In this document: one piece after another, positions 8,232 to 15,806 of the stretch
How positions within the stretch are numbered: position 1 is the stretch's first letter
Layout of the letters: every line of letters begins with the position of its first letter
Origin: Sedimenticola thiotaurini
Lineage (GTDB): Bacteria > Pseudomonadota > Gammaproteobacteria > Chromatiales > Chromatiaceae
DNA length: 38,182 nt
NCBI GenBank assembly: GCA_007713595.1
Contig: VMRY01000084.1
Span: 1-38,182 of the forward strand
Reading direction: 5' to 3'
Notes under the pieces: model-generated
What the model saw: only the letters and a program-made list of their open reading frames with translations
Told to the model about the DNA's origin: nothing
The model's database searches: none
Position numbers and translations under genes: made by a program

Positions 8232-9551
8232 TCAATTAAACAACCGCGGCAAAAGCAATGTGATCGATGGGAACAGTATTAGAATAACCACCCGCACAAT
8301 GTCTGAAATCAGAAACGGCATAACCCCTTTGAAGCTCTCCATCATGGAGACATCTTCTGCCATTTTATTGATGATAAAAACATTCATGCCAACTGGAGGC
8401 GTGATCAAGCCTACTTCTACCACAATCAATGCAATGATCCCGAACCAAACCTTAAGCTCTTCCGGGTCCATGGCAAAATCCAGGCCCATCAGAATTGGCC
8501 AGAAGATCGGCACGGTCAGCAATATCATGGACAGTGAATCCATTACACAGCCAAATATTAGATAGAGCACTAGCATAACCACCAGCACCAGGTAAGGCGA
8601 CAGGTTACTGTCACCAATCAAGCGTGCGGCTTCTGCCGGCATCTGGGTGAGCGCCAGGAAGGCGTTGAAAAGATCCGCGCCAAATACAATCAGGAAGATC
8701 ATCGCCGTTGCACTTGCCGTACCCAGCAGGCACTCTTTTAGACCTGCCCAGCGTAATTCACCATGGGTTATCGCCAGCAGGCCCGTCGCCACAGCCCCGA
8801 CGGCCGCACCTTCAGTCGGGGTAAACACACCCGCATAAATACCGCCAATCACCACCAGAAAGATTATGACGACGGCCCAGATATCACCGAGGCTGCTGAT
8901 CTTCTCCTGCATACTTGTTGCCGGGCCAGCCGGGCCCGAGTCAGGCTTTAATCGTACATAAATGGCAATGGCGATCAGATAACCAAAGGCAGCCAGAAAC
9001 CCCGGTATGAAAGCAGCCTGGAACATGGTGGCAATATTGCCTTCGGTAAGAATGGCATAGATGACCAGTATGACTGAGGGGGGAATCAATATACCCAGCG
9101 TACCACCTGCTGCCAGGGCACCCGTGGCCAAACAGCCGGAGTAGCCATGCCGTTTTAGTTCAGGTAGTGCGACTTGCCCAATGGTTGCGGCAGTCGCCAG
9201 CGAAGAGCCGCAGATGGCACCAAAACCTGCGCATCCGCCTATCGCTGCCATGGCTATTCCACCTCGACGATGCCCCATCCATACACTGGCCGTGTGAAAC
9301 AGGGCACGACTTAATCCCGCCTTGCTGGCAAACTGCCCCATCAGCAGGAACAGTGGAACCACTGACAGGTCATAGGTACTGAATCGCCAATAGGCAGCTG
9401 TCTTCAGGTAGTTAATGAGCGGCGACCAACCTGATAACAAAACGTAGCCCACCATTCCTACCAGCAGCATGGCGACACCAATCGAGAGTCGTAATGCAAT
9501 CAGTAATAACAGTACACCAAACATCAACGCGCCAATCGCAATACCACTCAT
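8232..9551 (-). CDS. dctM: TRAP transporter large permease DctM
   Basis: Large membrane subunit of a tripartite ATP-independent periplasmic transporter, 439 residues with about 12 hydrophobic helices. Family hallmarks include AAIGGCAGFGAICGSSLATAATIG, GTLGILIPPSVILVIYAI, FTPTEGAAVGA and VEVGLITPPVGMNVFIIN. It uses an ion gradient to move organic anions delivered by DctP. The start overlaps the dctQ stop by four bases. It is the last gene of the CoA-ligase/dctP/dctQ operon, so the cargo is probably the ligase substrate. Confidence 0.95.
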   Translation of the reverse strand: MSGIAIGALMFGVLLLLIALRLSIGVAMLLVGMVGYVLLSGWSPLINYLKTAAYWRFSTYDLSVVPLFLLMGQFASKAGLSRALFHTASVWMGHRRGGIAMAAIGGCAGFGAICGSSLATAATIGQVALPELKRHGYSGCLATGALAAGGTLGILIPPSVILVIYAILTEGNIATMFQAAFIPGFLAAFGYLIAIAIYVRLKPDSGPAGPATSMQEKISSLGDIWAVVIIFLVVIGGIYAGVFTPTEGAAVGAVATGLLAITHGELRWAGLKECLLGTASATAMIFLIVFGADLFNAFLALTQMPAEAARLIGDSNLSPYLVLVVMLVLYLIFGCVMDSLSMILLTVPIFWPILMGLDFAMDPEELKVWFGIIALIVVEVGLITPPVGMNVFIINKMAEDVSMMESFKGVMPFLISDIVRVVILILFPSITLLLPRLFN

Positions 9552-10060
9552 ATCGATCTATTGCTCCATTGACGACTTGCGGTATAAAAACAGACTACTG
9601 TTAGCAGGGCGAGTGAAGCGACTATCGGGATAAAACCCCACCATCGCGACATGCCCAAAATCATGGTCTGCTCTTCGTATTGGTACATGTCATACCCCCC
9701 CAGAGCAAGACGCCACGTAAGCAGTGCTGAGATCATACCGAATACAAAACTGCCCACACTATCCATCCGGTTGCGGGTCTTGGTGCCCACATTCATTGTG
9801 AAAAAATCCACTACGACATTTCCATTATGTAGCTGACAATAGGGAAGGAAGGCAAAAACCGTAATGGCACAAGCCACTTCAACCAGCTCAAAATCGCCCG
9901 GTACCGGCAGACTAAAGAGATAGCGCCCGATTACGCTTACCACGGTCATCAAAGCCATTCCCAGCAAGGTCACTCCACCCGCCAATGCAAAGAGTCGACT
10001 TAATGAGTGAACTGCCCGACCCACTGGGCCGGGCTGAGTATTGCTATCCATGATTGTCAT
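9548..10060 (-). CDS. dctQ: TRAP transporter small permease DctQ
   Basis: Small four-helix membrane subunit that joins DctM in the TRAP complex. Hydrophobic segments match the DctQ family, with FELVEVACAITVFAFLPYCQLHNGNVVVDFF as the central signature. The start is uncertain: this entry uses the ATG at 10060 (170 residues); a TTG at 10075 and an ATG at 10051 are also open, and none has a strong ribosome site. The stop overlaps dctM by four bases, and dctP lies immediately upstream. Confidence 0.9.
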   Translation of the reverse strand: MTIMDSNTQPGPVGRAVHSLSRLFALAGGVTLLGMALMTVVSVIGRYLFSLPVPGDFELVEVACAITVFAFLPYCQLHNGNVVVDFFTMNVGTKTRNRMDSVGSFVFGMISALLTWRLALGGYDMYQYEEQTMILGMSRWWGFIPIVASLALLTVVCFYTASRQWSNRSI

Positions 10061-10085
10061 ATATTTAACATGCAATCCATATCTA

Positions 10086-11120
10086 TTAGTGACTGTACTT
10101 CTCTACCAGCATTCTGGCATCGTCATACATCTGCTGCCCATTCAGTCCTTGATCATTTGCTGTCTTGATCCATTCATCTACCACTGGCTGAGTTGCCACC
10201 TTCCAGCGCTCAAGCTCTGCTCCCTCGATCGTATTAAACTGGTTCCCTCTTTTTTTAGCTGCCTCACGCCCTGGGATATCTGCCTCGTCCCACACTTTAC
10301 CAATCTGTTTAGCCAGTGCGAGTCCAGAGTTATCATCAATCACCTTTTTCAGATCAGCAGGTAGACTCTCGTATTTTTTCTTGTTCATGGCAAACAGGAA
10401 CATGGCGGTATAAATACCCCGGTCACCACCAATTTCCGTATGAAACTTCACCAGCTCATGAACTTTCAGTGGCAAAGTGACCTCATACGGCAACATGGCG
10501 CCATCCACTACACCCTTTGATAGCGCCTGCGGTACTGCGGGTACAGGCATACCGACTGGCGTTGCCCCGATCAGTTTTAGGGCCTCATTAATGGTACGGG
10601 TAGGTGCTCTGACTTTTGTATTTTTCAGATCAGCCAAGGTATTGATTGGCTTGTCCCGCATATGAAACTGTCCCGGTGCGTGGGTATGTATCAGGATCGG
10701 ATGTACGTCTTTGTACTCTTCCCGCATATACTTTTCATAAAACTCCCATGCCGCCTGACTGGTTGCCTCTGCAGTGCCGGCAACAAAGGGCAATTCGAAT
10801 ACTTCGGTGAGGGGGAATCGTCCACGCGTGTAGCCTGGCACTGTCCAGACAATATCCGCAACCCCATCCCTCACTTGATCAAATAGCTGAGGTGGCTTAC
10901 CACCCAATTGCATGGCAGGATAGATCTTGATATCGATTCTTCCATTCGATTCTTTCATCACCTTTTCTGCCCAAGGCTGAATGAATTTGGCATGGGCTGT
11001 TGCTGGTGCCGGTAAAAAGTGATGCACCTTGAGTTCAACTTCTGCCGCCTGCACTGACAGCCCGAATAGCACACTTGCGGATAGGATTAGCTGAATACCT
11101 GTTCTGATGTACTTTTTCAT
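10086..11120 (-). CDS. dctP: TRAP transporter substrate-binding protein DctP
   Basis: Periplasmic receptor of the TRAP transporter, 344 residues, with a signal peptide ending at about residue 26 (SVQAA). The family Arg that clamps the carboxylate is seen in KVRAPTR, and the MLPYEVTLPLKVHE and YTAMFLFAMNKKKYESLP segments are typical. A strong site, GAGGAGGAG, sits just before the ATG. It lies 46 bases after the acyl-CoA ligase gene on the same strand. A carboxylic acid ligand is expected from family and neighbour; an aromatic acid is inferred from the ligase. Confidence 0.94.
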   Translation of the reverse strand: MKKYIRTGIQLILSASVLFGLSVQAAEVELKVHHFLPAPATAHAKFIQPWAEKVMKESNGRIDIKIYPAMQLGGKPPQLFDQVRDGVADIVWTVPGYTRGRFPLTEVFELPFVAGTAEATSQAAWEFYEKYMREEYKDVHPILIHTHAPGQFHMRDKPINTLADLKNTKVRAPTRTINEALKLIGATPVGMPVPAVPQALSKGVVDGAMLPYEVTLPLKVHELVKFHTEIGGDRGIYTAMFLFAMNKKKYESLPADLKKVIDDNSGLALAKQIGKVWDEADIPGREAAKKRGNQFNTIEGAELERWKVATQPVVDEWIKTANDQGLNGQQMYDDARMLVEKYSH

Positions 11121-11166
11121 TTTTCTCCTCCTCGTTTATATTTCCTGCACACTTTGATCCGATCAA

Positions 11167-12744
11167 TCAAGCAGCAGGCATTGTCTCTTCCAGCATTTGT
11201 TGTAATTTGTACTTTTGAATTTTTCCTGTAGCAGTCTTTGGAACTTCATCAATAATCCGAACAGCCTTGGGGCATTTGAAATGTGCCAGCTGTTTTTTCA
11301 ATTCCTGTTCTACACGTTGAGTCAGGATAGCGTGGTCGATCTCTGCATGTTTGGCCTCAAGAAACAGAACAATTTCAGTCTGGCCTGCTTTATTGGACAC
11401 TTCGACAACCGCCGCCTCACCAACCTCAGGGAGGGATAACGCACAACCCTCAATCTCGGCTGGACTGACCCACTGCCCGGATATTTTCAGCATATGATCT
11501 GAACGCCCCTGGTGATACCACCAACCCTCGTTATCAAAACTAAAAATATCACCCGTGCGATACCAGACCCCGTTAAATGCATGGCGAGTCATATCCTGTC
11601 TATTCCAATAGCGGTCACAAACCGATGGCATGCGTAGCCAAGCCACACCGGGGGTATTAGCCGTTGTAATAGGCTCACCCTCCTGCGTGGTGAGTCGCAC
11701 TTCTGCCCACGGCACAACGCGCCCTGTCGCACTGGGCTTATTCGCTTCAGGGGTGTTAACAATAAACAGAATCAAGGTCTCAGTTGTTCCGATACCTTGG
11801 TAAATGGTGTTACCTGTAATCCTCTTCCACTCCCCATACAAAGGCTCTGGGAGTTGCTCACCTGCCGATATGCAGCAGCGGATATTCCTAAACCAGGGAT
11901 GATCAGCAATCCCTTCATTCAGCAATTTCCGATAAAACGTGGGTACACTGAAGAAAAGATCAGGACGATATTTTTCAACAAGCTGGCCTGTCCGCTCAGG
12001 TGTCGGCCAGCCATCAAACAGAATCAGGGTCGCACCGCAACGCAGGCCAGCAAAAAAACCATGTGCCAGCGGGTAAGCAAAAAACAGCTTGGAGGTGCAG
12101 AGAATCTTCTCTCCCGGCTGTACCTTGAGGTTCTCTCGCAAATGGAGATCACTGACAATGACATCATGATGCAGATGAACTGCAGCCTTCGGTTTACCGG
12201 TGGTACCTGAGGTATAGATCCAGAAAGCCATGTCATCCGGTGACATGGGTGTTGATACGAGTTCGGGTCGGCTTTTACTTAAGAGGTCTGTAATCGTTTG
12301 CTGCCCTTCTGCACTACCGTTCCTGATCACCAGGCTGAATGGGTGTCTGATTTTTTCCTGCAACTGCTGGAACGTTGCTAAAAATTCGGCCTCAATAAAC
12401 AGTACCCTGGCTCGACTCTCATTGATAACAAACAGCAGATCTCTTTCAACGGCCATCCGGTTAAAGGCGATTGCCACTGCACCAATACGCATAACACCCA
12501 GGTAGGCCGCTACCAGATCTGCTGAGTCTTCGAGCAAAAACAGCACCCGCTCTTCAGGCCTGACCCCTTGGTCACGCAAGGCATTACCAAACCGATTGGC
12601 ACGCACGTTGAGCTGTGAATAAGTGACTGACTCTTTTTCATCCACTATGGCAACAAAAGCGCCTAACCCCTGACTAAGGGCTGGGGTCAATATCTCATCA
12701 CCCGCGTTCATGGCACTTTCGACATAACTCTGCTGCAGGGTCAT
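11167..12744 (-). CDS. benzoate-CoA ligase family acyl-CoA synthetase
   Basis: Cytoplasmic adenylate-forming enzyme of 525 residues that would activate a carboxylic acid with ATP and CoA. The P-loop YTSGTTGKPK is at 177-186, and the hinge/C-domain carries the catalytic lysine K508 in TATGKIQ. The segment SKLFFAYPLAHG at about 218-229 resembles the KLFFAYGLGN signature of benzoate-CoA ligases, so an aromatic acid substrate is likely. It is the first gene of the operon with the TRAP transporter. GGAG lies four bases before the ATG. Transcription probably starts near 12801 from the sigma-54 promoter at 12812-12827. Confidence 0.88.
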   Translation of the reverse strand: MTLQQSYVESAMNAGDEILTPALSQGLGAFVAIVDEKESVTYSQLNVRANRFGNALRDQGVRPEERVLFLLEDSADLVAAYLGVMRIGAVAIAFNRMAVERDLLFVINESRARVLFIEAEFLATFQQLQEKIRHPFSLVIRNGSAEGQQTITDLLSKSRPELVSTPMSPDDMAFWIYTSGTTGKPKAAVHLHHDVIVSDLHLRENLKVQPGEKILCTSKLFFAYPLAHGFFAGLRCGATLILFDGWPTPERTGQLVEKYRPDLFFSVPTFYRKLLNEGIADHPWFRNIRCCISAGEQLPEPLYGEWKRITGNTIYQGIGTTETLILFIVNTPEANKPSATGRVVPWAEVRLTTQEGEPITTANTPGVAWLRMPSVCDRYWNRQDMTRHAFNGVWYRTGDIFSFDNEGWWYHQGRSDHMLKISGQWVSPAEIEGCALSLPEVGEAAVVEVSNKAGQTEIVLFLEAKHAEIDHAILTQRVEQELKKQLAHFKCPKAVRIIDEVPKTATGKIQKYKLQQMLEETMPAA

Positions 12745-12811
12745 AGGGCTCCGTCGCTCCCAGCGATAACACTTATTAGTTCATTTGCGAAACAGACAAT
12801 GTGAAATATAT

Positions 12812-12827
12812 TGCATTTATTAGGCCA
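12812..12827 (-). promoter_or_regulatory. putative sigma-54 (-24/-12) promoter of the CoA-ligase/TRAP operon
   Basis: Read on the minus strand the site is TGGCCT-AATAA-ATGCA. It has the invariant GG and GC dinucleotides at the exact spacing of the RpoN consensus TGGCAC-N5-TTGCA and matches 8 of the 11 defined positions. The predicted transcription start is near 12801, giving a 57-base leader before the ligase ATG. The adjacent gene encodes a sigma-54 activator with an intact GAFTGA loop, which supports the call. Confidence 0.7.
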
Positions 12828-12928
12828 AAATCACCTCAAAGCATCCCTGTGCATTCTAATTACTTAATTTTTATGATGTTATTTTAAACGCATTAAATTT
12901 CGCGAAGAGAGGAGAGTAATAACTAATA

Positions 12929-12945
12929 TGTTCAATATACGAACA
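12929..12945. promoter_or_regulatory. putative activator site UAS1, TGTTC-N7-GAACA
   Basis: The inverted repeat TGTTCAATATACGAACA has 5-base arms around a 7-base centre. Its centre is about 136 bases upstream of the predicted sigma-54 start site, where enhancer-binding proteins normally act. The same arm-spacer-arm arrangement recurs at 13031-13047. Confidence 0.6.
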
Positions 12946-13030
12946 CTTTTAGTAGACTTTGTTTAGAAAAAGCAGAATAACCCCATGATATAAAAGTTAT
13001 TGCTGGGGAATTAACCTGATATGTCCAGAG

Positions 13031-13047
13031 TGTTCATATAATGAACA
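13031..13047. promoter_or_regulatory. putative activator site UAS2, TGTTC-N7-GAACA
   Basis: TGTTCATATAATGAACA is an inverted repeat with perfect 7-base arms, 102 bases from the start of UAS1. Its centre is about 238 bases upstream of the predicted start site. It also lies 26 bases beyond the stop codon of the activator gene. The two sites together suggest cooperative binding of the Fis-type HTH of that activator. Confidence 0.6.
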
Positions 13048-13072
13048 TATCGTTTAATGCAGTATAATTCAC

Positions 13073-14041
13073 TTAATCGTTATGCGGCGTTTGCAGTTTA
13101 TAGATGGTTGTTCTGGAAACACCCAGCATCCGAGCTGCCCGACTGATATTCCCACCGCACTGATTGATCACCCATTGGACATAGGCCTGCTCAAGAGTGG
13201 ACAGTGTGCCAACAGAATGAAATGTTGCCAGCTGGTCTGTGGTCGCTTGATCGGAGGAGTGCCTTGTGAGCATTGCATCAATGCTCTCCCGCCTGATCTC
13301 CCCATCACAGTGCACACGAAGCCGTTCGACAATATTCTTCAACTCTCGCACATTGCCGGGCCAGTGATGCGCCTTCAACTGCTGCATGGCGTCTTCTGTG
13401 AGTGTTGGCGGTGCCACGTCACCCAAGGGCTGACCGAGGAAGTGATCAACCAATAATGGGATATCGTCTCTGCGTTGATTGAGTGGTGGGATATTGATAG
13501 TCAAAACATTCAATCGATAATAGAGATCCTGTCTAAACCGGCCCTGGGAAATCATCTTCTCCAGATCCCGGTGGGTGGCAGCAATAATGCGTGCATTGGT
13601 CCGCTTGATCTGAGTACTACCAAGCGGGCGATACTCACCCGTTTCCAAGACGCGCAGTAATTTGGCCTGACATGTAGCGGATAACTCACCAATCTCATCA
13701 AGGAACAGCGTACCTTCACTGGCGGCATGAAACAGGCCATCGTGCTCCTCTATTGCTCCCGTGAACGCTCCTTTCTTGTGGCCAAACAGTTCACTTTCAA
13801 GCAGTTGGTCCTGCAGCAAACCGCAATTCAATGGAATAATATCGGCGCGATCACGCTCACTCCAGTAGTGCAGAATCTGAGCAACCACCTCCTTTCCAAC
13901 ACCACTTTCTCCCGTAATCAGAACCGGCATCTGCAGTGGCGCCATCTTTTTAGCCATCGCAACAACCTCACACCATGGGGCACTTTTCCCTATAGCCAAG
14001 GGTTGCTCTTTCCGCTGTTTAATAGTTGCCTTTGTAAGCAT
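13073..14041 (-). CDS. sigma-54-dependent transcriptional activator lacking a sensory domain (PspF-like layout)
   Basis: Enhancer-binding protein of 322 residues consisting of an AAA+ domain and a Fis-type helix-turn-helix. Walker A GESGVGK is at 44-50, the sigma-54 contact loop GAFTGA at 91-96, Walker B TLFLDE at 111-116, and the HTH at about 296-316 (GGNISRAARMLGVSRTTIYKL). There is no N-terminal PAS, GAF, V4R or receiver domain; the AAA+ region begins within 20 residues of the start, and no coding sequence for a sensor lies just upstream. It must be controlled by a partner protein, by expression level or be constitutively active. It lies directly upstream of the promoter it probably drives. 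Confidence 0.93.
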   Translation of the reverse strand: MLTKATIKQRKEQPLAIGKSAPWCEVVAMAKKMAPLQMPVLITGESGVGKEVVAQILHYWSERDRADIIPLNCGLLQDQLLESELFGHKKGAFTGAIEEHDGLFHAASEGTLFLDEIGELSATCQAKLLRVLETGEYRPLGSTQIKRTNARIIAATHRDLEKMISQGRFRQDLYYRLNVLTINIPPLNQRRDDIPLLVDHFLGQPLGDVAPPTLTEDAMQQLKAHHWPGNVRELKNIVERLRVHCDGEIRRESIDAMLTRHSSDQATTDQLATFHSVGTLSTLEQAYVQWVINQCGGNISRAARMLGVSRTTIYKLQTPHND

Positions 14042-14321
14042 TTAGATCTGATCTCTATGCACAGCCACTGGTTCAGTAGAGCTGAGAATAGCAACAATAA
14101 ACAGACTTAGGCAAAGACTACAGAAAAATAGATGTTATGTGGCGGCCAGTAAAACAACGCTAAACCAGACACAGGCGAGTAGCAGACGATCGAGATACTT
14201 TTATTAAGGCGGGTAGAGGGGAAGGTATTTGCTACTTCTAAATCATCCCTGCCACTGATATTCAAGAGACACCATCAGTGGCGGGGATAAGAGAACAATA
14301 TTCAGTGACGTTCTATTGCAC
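14042..14321. other. intergenic region between ligase-peptidase cluster and sigma-54 activator gene
   Basis: A 280-base gap without a supported ORF. It contains the long hairpin at 14245-14288 near the end of the ATP-grasp gene. The activator promoter must lie here, but no convincing -35/-10 pair was recognised, and the base string before the activator ATG has no strong Shine-Dalgarno site. Confidence 0.4.
14245..14288 (-). terminator. long hairpin after the RimK-like gene, probable transcript end
   Basis: Arms 14245-14259 (ATCCCTGCCACTGAT) and 14274-14288 (ATCAGTGGCGGGGAT) pair over 15 positions with one wobble or mismatch, around a 14-base loop. The structure lies 34 bases past the ATP-grasp stop codon. 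No long U tract follows, so termination may be weak or the stem may protect the 3' end. Confidence 0.5.
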
Positions 14322-15806
14322 TCAGGAACGCTGATTGCTGGCAGGTGTCTTTCCTGCCTCGATACGAACCAGAAACTCTTCCATGATCTGCTCATAGAGT
14401 GCATCACCCAGAACCTGATCTTCGACACCCGAGTCGATACTGGGATTATCATTTACCTCAATAACCACAATGCCGTTCTCCGTCTCTTTCAGATCCACAC
14501 CATACAGGCCGTTGCCGATCAGATTCGCTGCCTTGAGTGCAGTATCCACCACTTTTTTTGGCGCATCGGCTACGGCAAAGGTACGGAAATCACCCTCTTT
14601 ATCCACACTGCTATGGTCATAGATCTGCCAATGATCCTTGGACATGAAGTACTGGCAGACATAGAGTGGTTTGCGGTTAATAATTCCCACTCGCCAATCA
14701 AATGGGGTATAGGTGTAGGCCTGCCCCAACAACAGATCAGAATCCTTGAACATCTTTCTTGATACCTGCTCCAGCTGCTGCCGGTTCTCCACCTTGTATA
14801 CCCCCAGGGAGAAGGATCCATCCGGCACCTTGAGGACAATGGGGTAAGCAATCTTCTCTTCCAACTCATCCAACCCACCGGAGCGAACAATCACCGTCTC
14901 AGGTGTCGAGACACGATGCAATTTCAGCAGCTCTTCCAGGTAGATCTTATTGGTACAGCGCAGGATTGAATCGGGGTCATCAATAACGACCAGCCCTTCT
15001 GATGCCGCCTTACGGGCAAACCGGTAAGTGTGGTGATCAATAGCCGTGGTCTCTCTTATGAAGAGCGCATCAAATTCACTCAGACGACCGTAGTCTTTGG
15101 GGGAGATAAGCTCGGCGTCCAGGCCATATTTTTTCGCGGCGCGGACAAATTTTTTCAACGCCTTTTGATCAGACGGTGGCATCGCTTCCTGCGGGTTTTG
15201 CAAAATAGCCAGATCGTATCGGCCCATGCGTTTCTGTCGTGGTGCCTGCCAGCGTTTACTCAGATAACCATTCAGCGCATCATCCAGCTCATCCTGCTGG
15301 TCATCAGAGAGATCCTGAACACCCAACGCCTTGATACCGGTAATGCGCCAATCGGCCTTCTTCTCGAAGAGCACTCGCATGAGTGGTGCACGAAACAGTT
15401 CAAACAGCTCCCGCGCCAATGGCTGAAAATCCTTTAACGGGGAATTTCCAAACATCATGGTTACACTGAAGGAAGTCGTCTCGACACCCTTGTGTCTCCG
15501 TCCGAGAATTCGCTGGACCTGTTTATCCAGATCCTCTGTTTCAAGTGAGTAGAGTGACTTCCGGCTCAAGTCGCGAAGCGTTCGAACAGAAGGGATAACC
15601 TTGTGGCCACGCGCCTCAGCCAGCAATGAACAGTAGTACCCTTCACCCAGGTATTTCTGAGACCGGCAGAGATTAACAATGCGTAATCCGCGCTTCTGTT
15701 GCCACACAGGGTCCTTCAGATATTCAGCCGCTGTCACTACAGGATAACTATCCACCCGCCCCTTCCAGTGACTCGCCTTTTCCACCAATAACAGATGTTC
15801 AGTCAT
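14322..15806 (-). CDS. RimK-type ATP-grasp ligase with N-terminal RLAN domain
   Basis: Predicted amide-bond-forming enzyme of 494 residues that would join an amino acid or carboxylate to a peptide or small molecule using ATP. The C-terminal half (about 270-480) is a RimK-like ATP-grasp fold: VLKVPDGSFSLGVYKV binds ATP, DWRVG is at 370-374, and GVDLK at 436-440 with E450, N452 and N454 (IEVNDNPSID) supplies Mg-ATP ligands. The first 200 residues match the layout of the RLAN domain, which is known from RimK-like proteins. RimK itself is only about 300 residues. Its start overlaps the GNAT/peptidase gene by eight bases. The substrate is unknown. Confidence 0.88.
   Translation of the reverse strand: MTEHLLLVEKASHWKGRVDSYPVVTAAEYLKDPVWQQKRGLRIVNLCRSQKYLGEGYYCSLLAEARGHKVIPSVRTLRDLSRKSLYSLETEDLDKQVQRILGRRHKGVETTSFSVTMMFGNSPLKDFQPLARELFELFRAPLMRVLFEKKADWRITGIKALGVQDLSDDQQDELDDALNGYLSKRWQAPRQKRMGRYDLAILQNPQEAMPPSDQKALKKFVRAAKKYGLDAELISPKDYGRLSEFDALFIRETTAIDHHTYRFARKAASEGLVVIDDPDSILRCTNKIYLEELLKLHRVSTPETVIVRSGGLDELEEKIAYPIVLKVPDGSFSLGVYKVENRQQLEQVSRKMFKDSDLLLGQAYTYTPFDWRVGIINRKPLYVCQYFMSKDHWQIYDHSSVDKEGDFRTFAVADAPKKVVDTALKAANLIGNGLYGVDLKETENGIVVIEVNDNPSIDSGVEDQVLGDALYEQIMEEFLVRIEAGKTPASNQRS

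Larger units (their letters stand above)
12745..13072. other. AT-rich control region between sigma-54 activator and its target operon
   Basis: This 328-base gap holds no ORF. It contains the -24/-12 promoter and both TGTTC-N7-GAACA sites described separately. It is visibly richer in A+T than the flanking genes, as is common where DNA must bend between enhancer and promoter. Confidence 0.6.

Noticed and set aside
12929-13047. TGTTC-N7-GAACA sites read as LexA boxes
   Set aside because: The gammaproteobacterial LexA box is CTGT-N8-ACAG; these repeats lack it, and no SOS gene is nearby. A sigma-54 activator site fits better.
14042-14321. A hidden sensory domain of the sigma-54 activator upstream of its start
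   Set aside because: No frame in this region continues into the activator or shows a PAS, GAF or V4R pattern.
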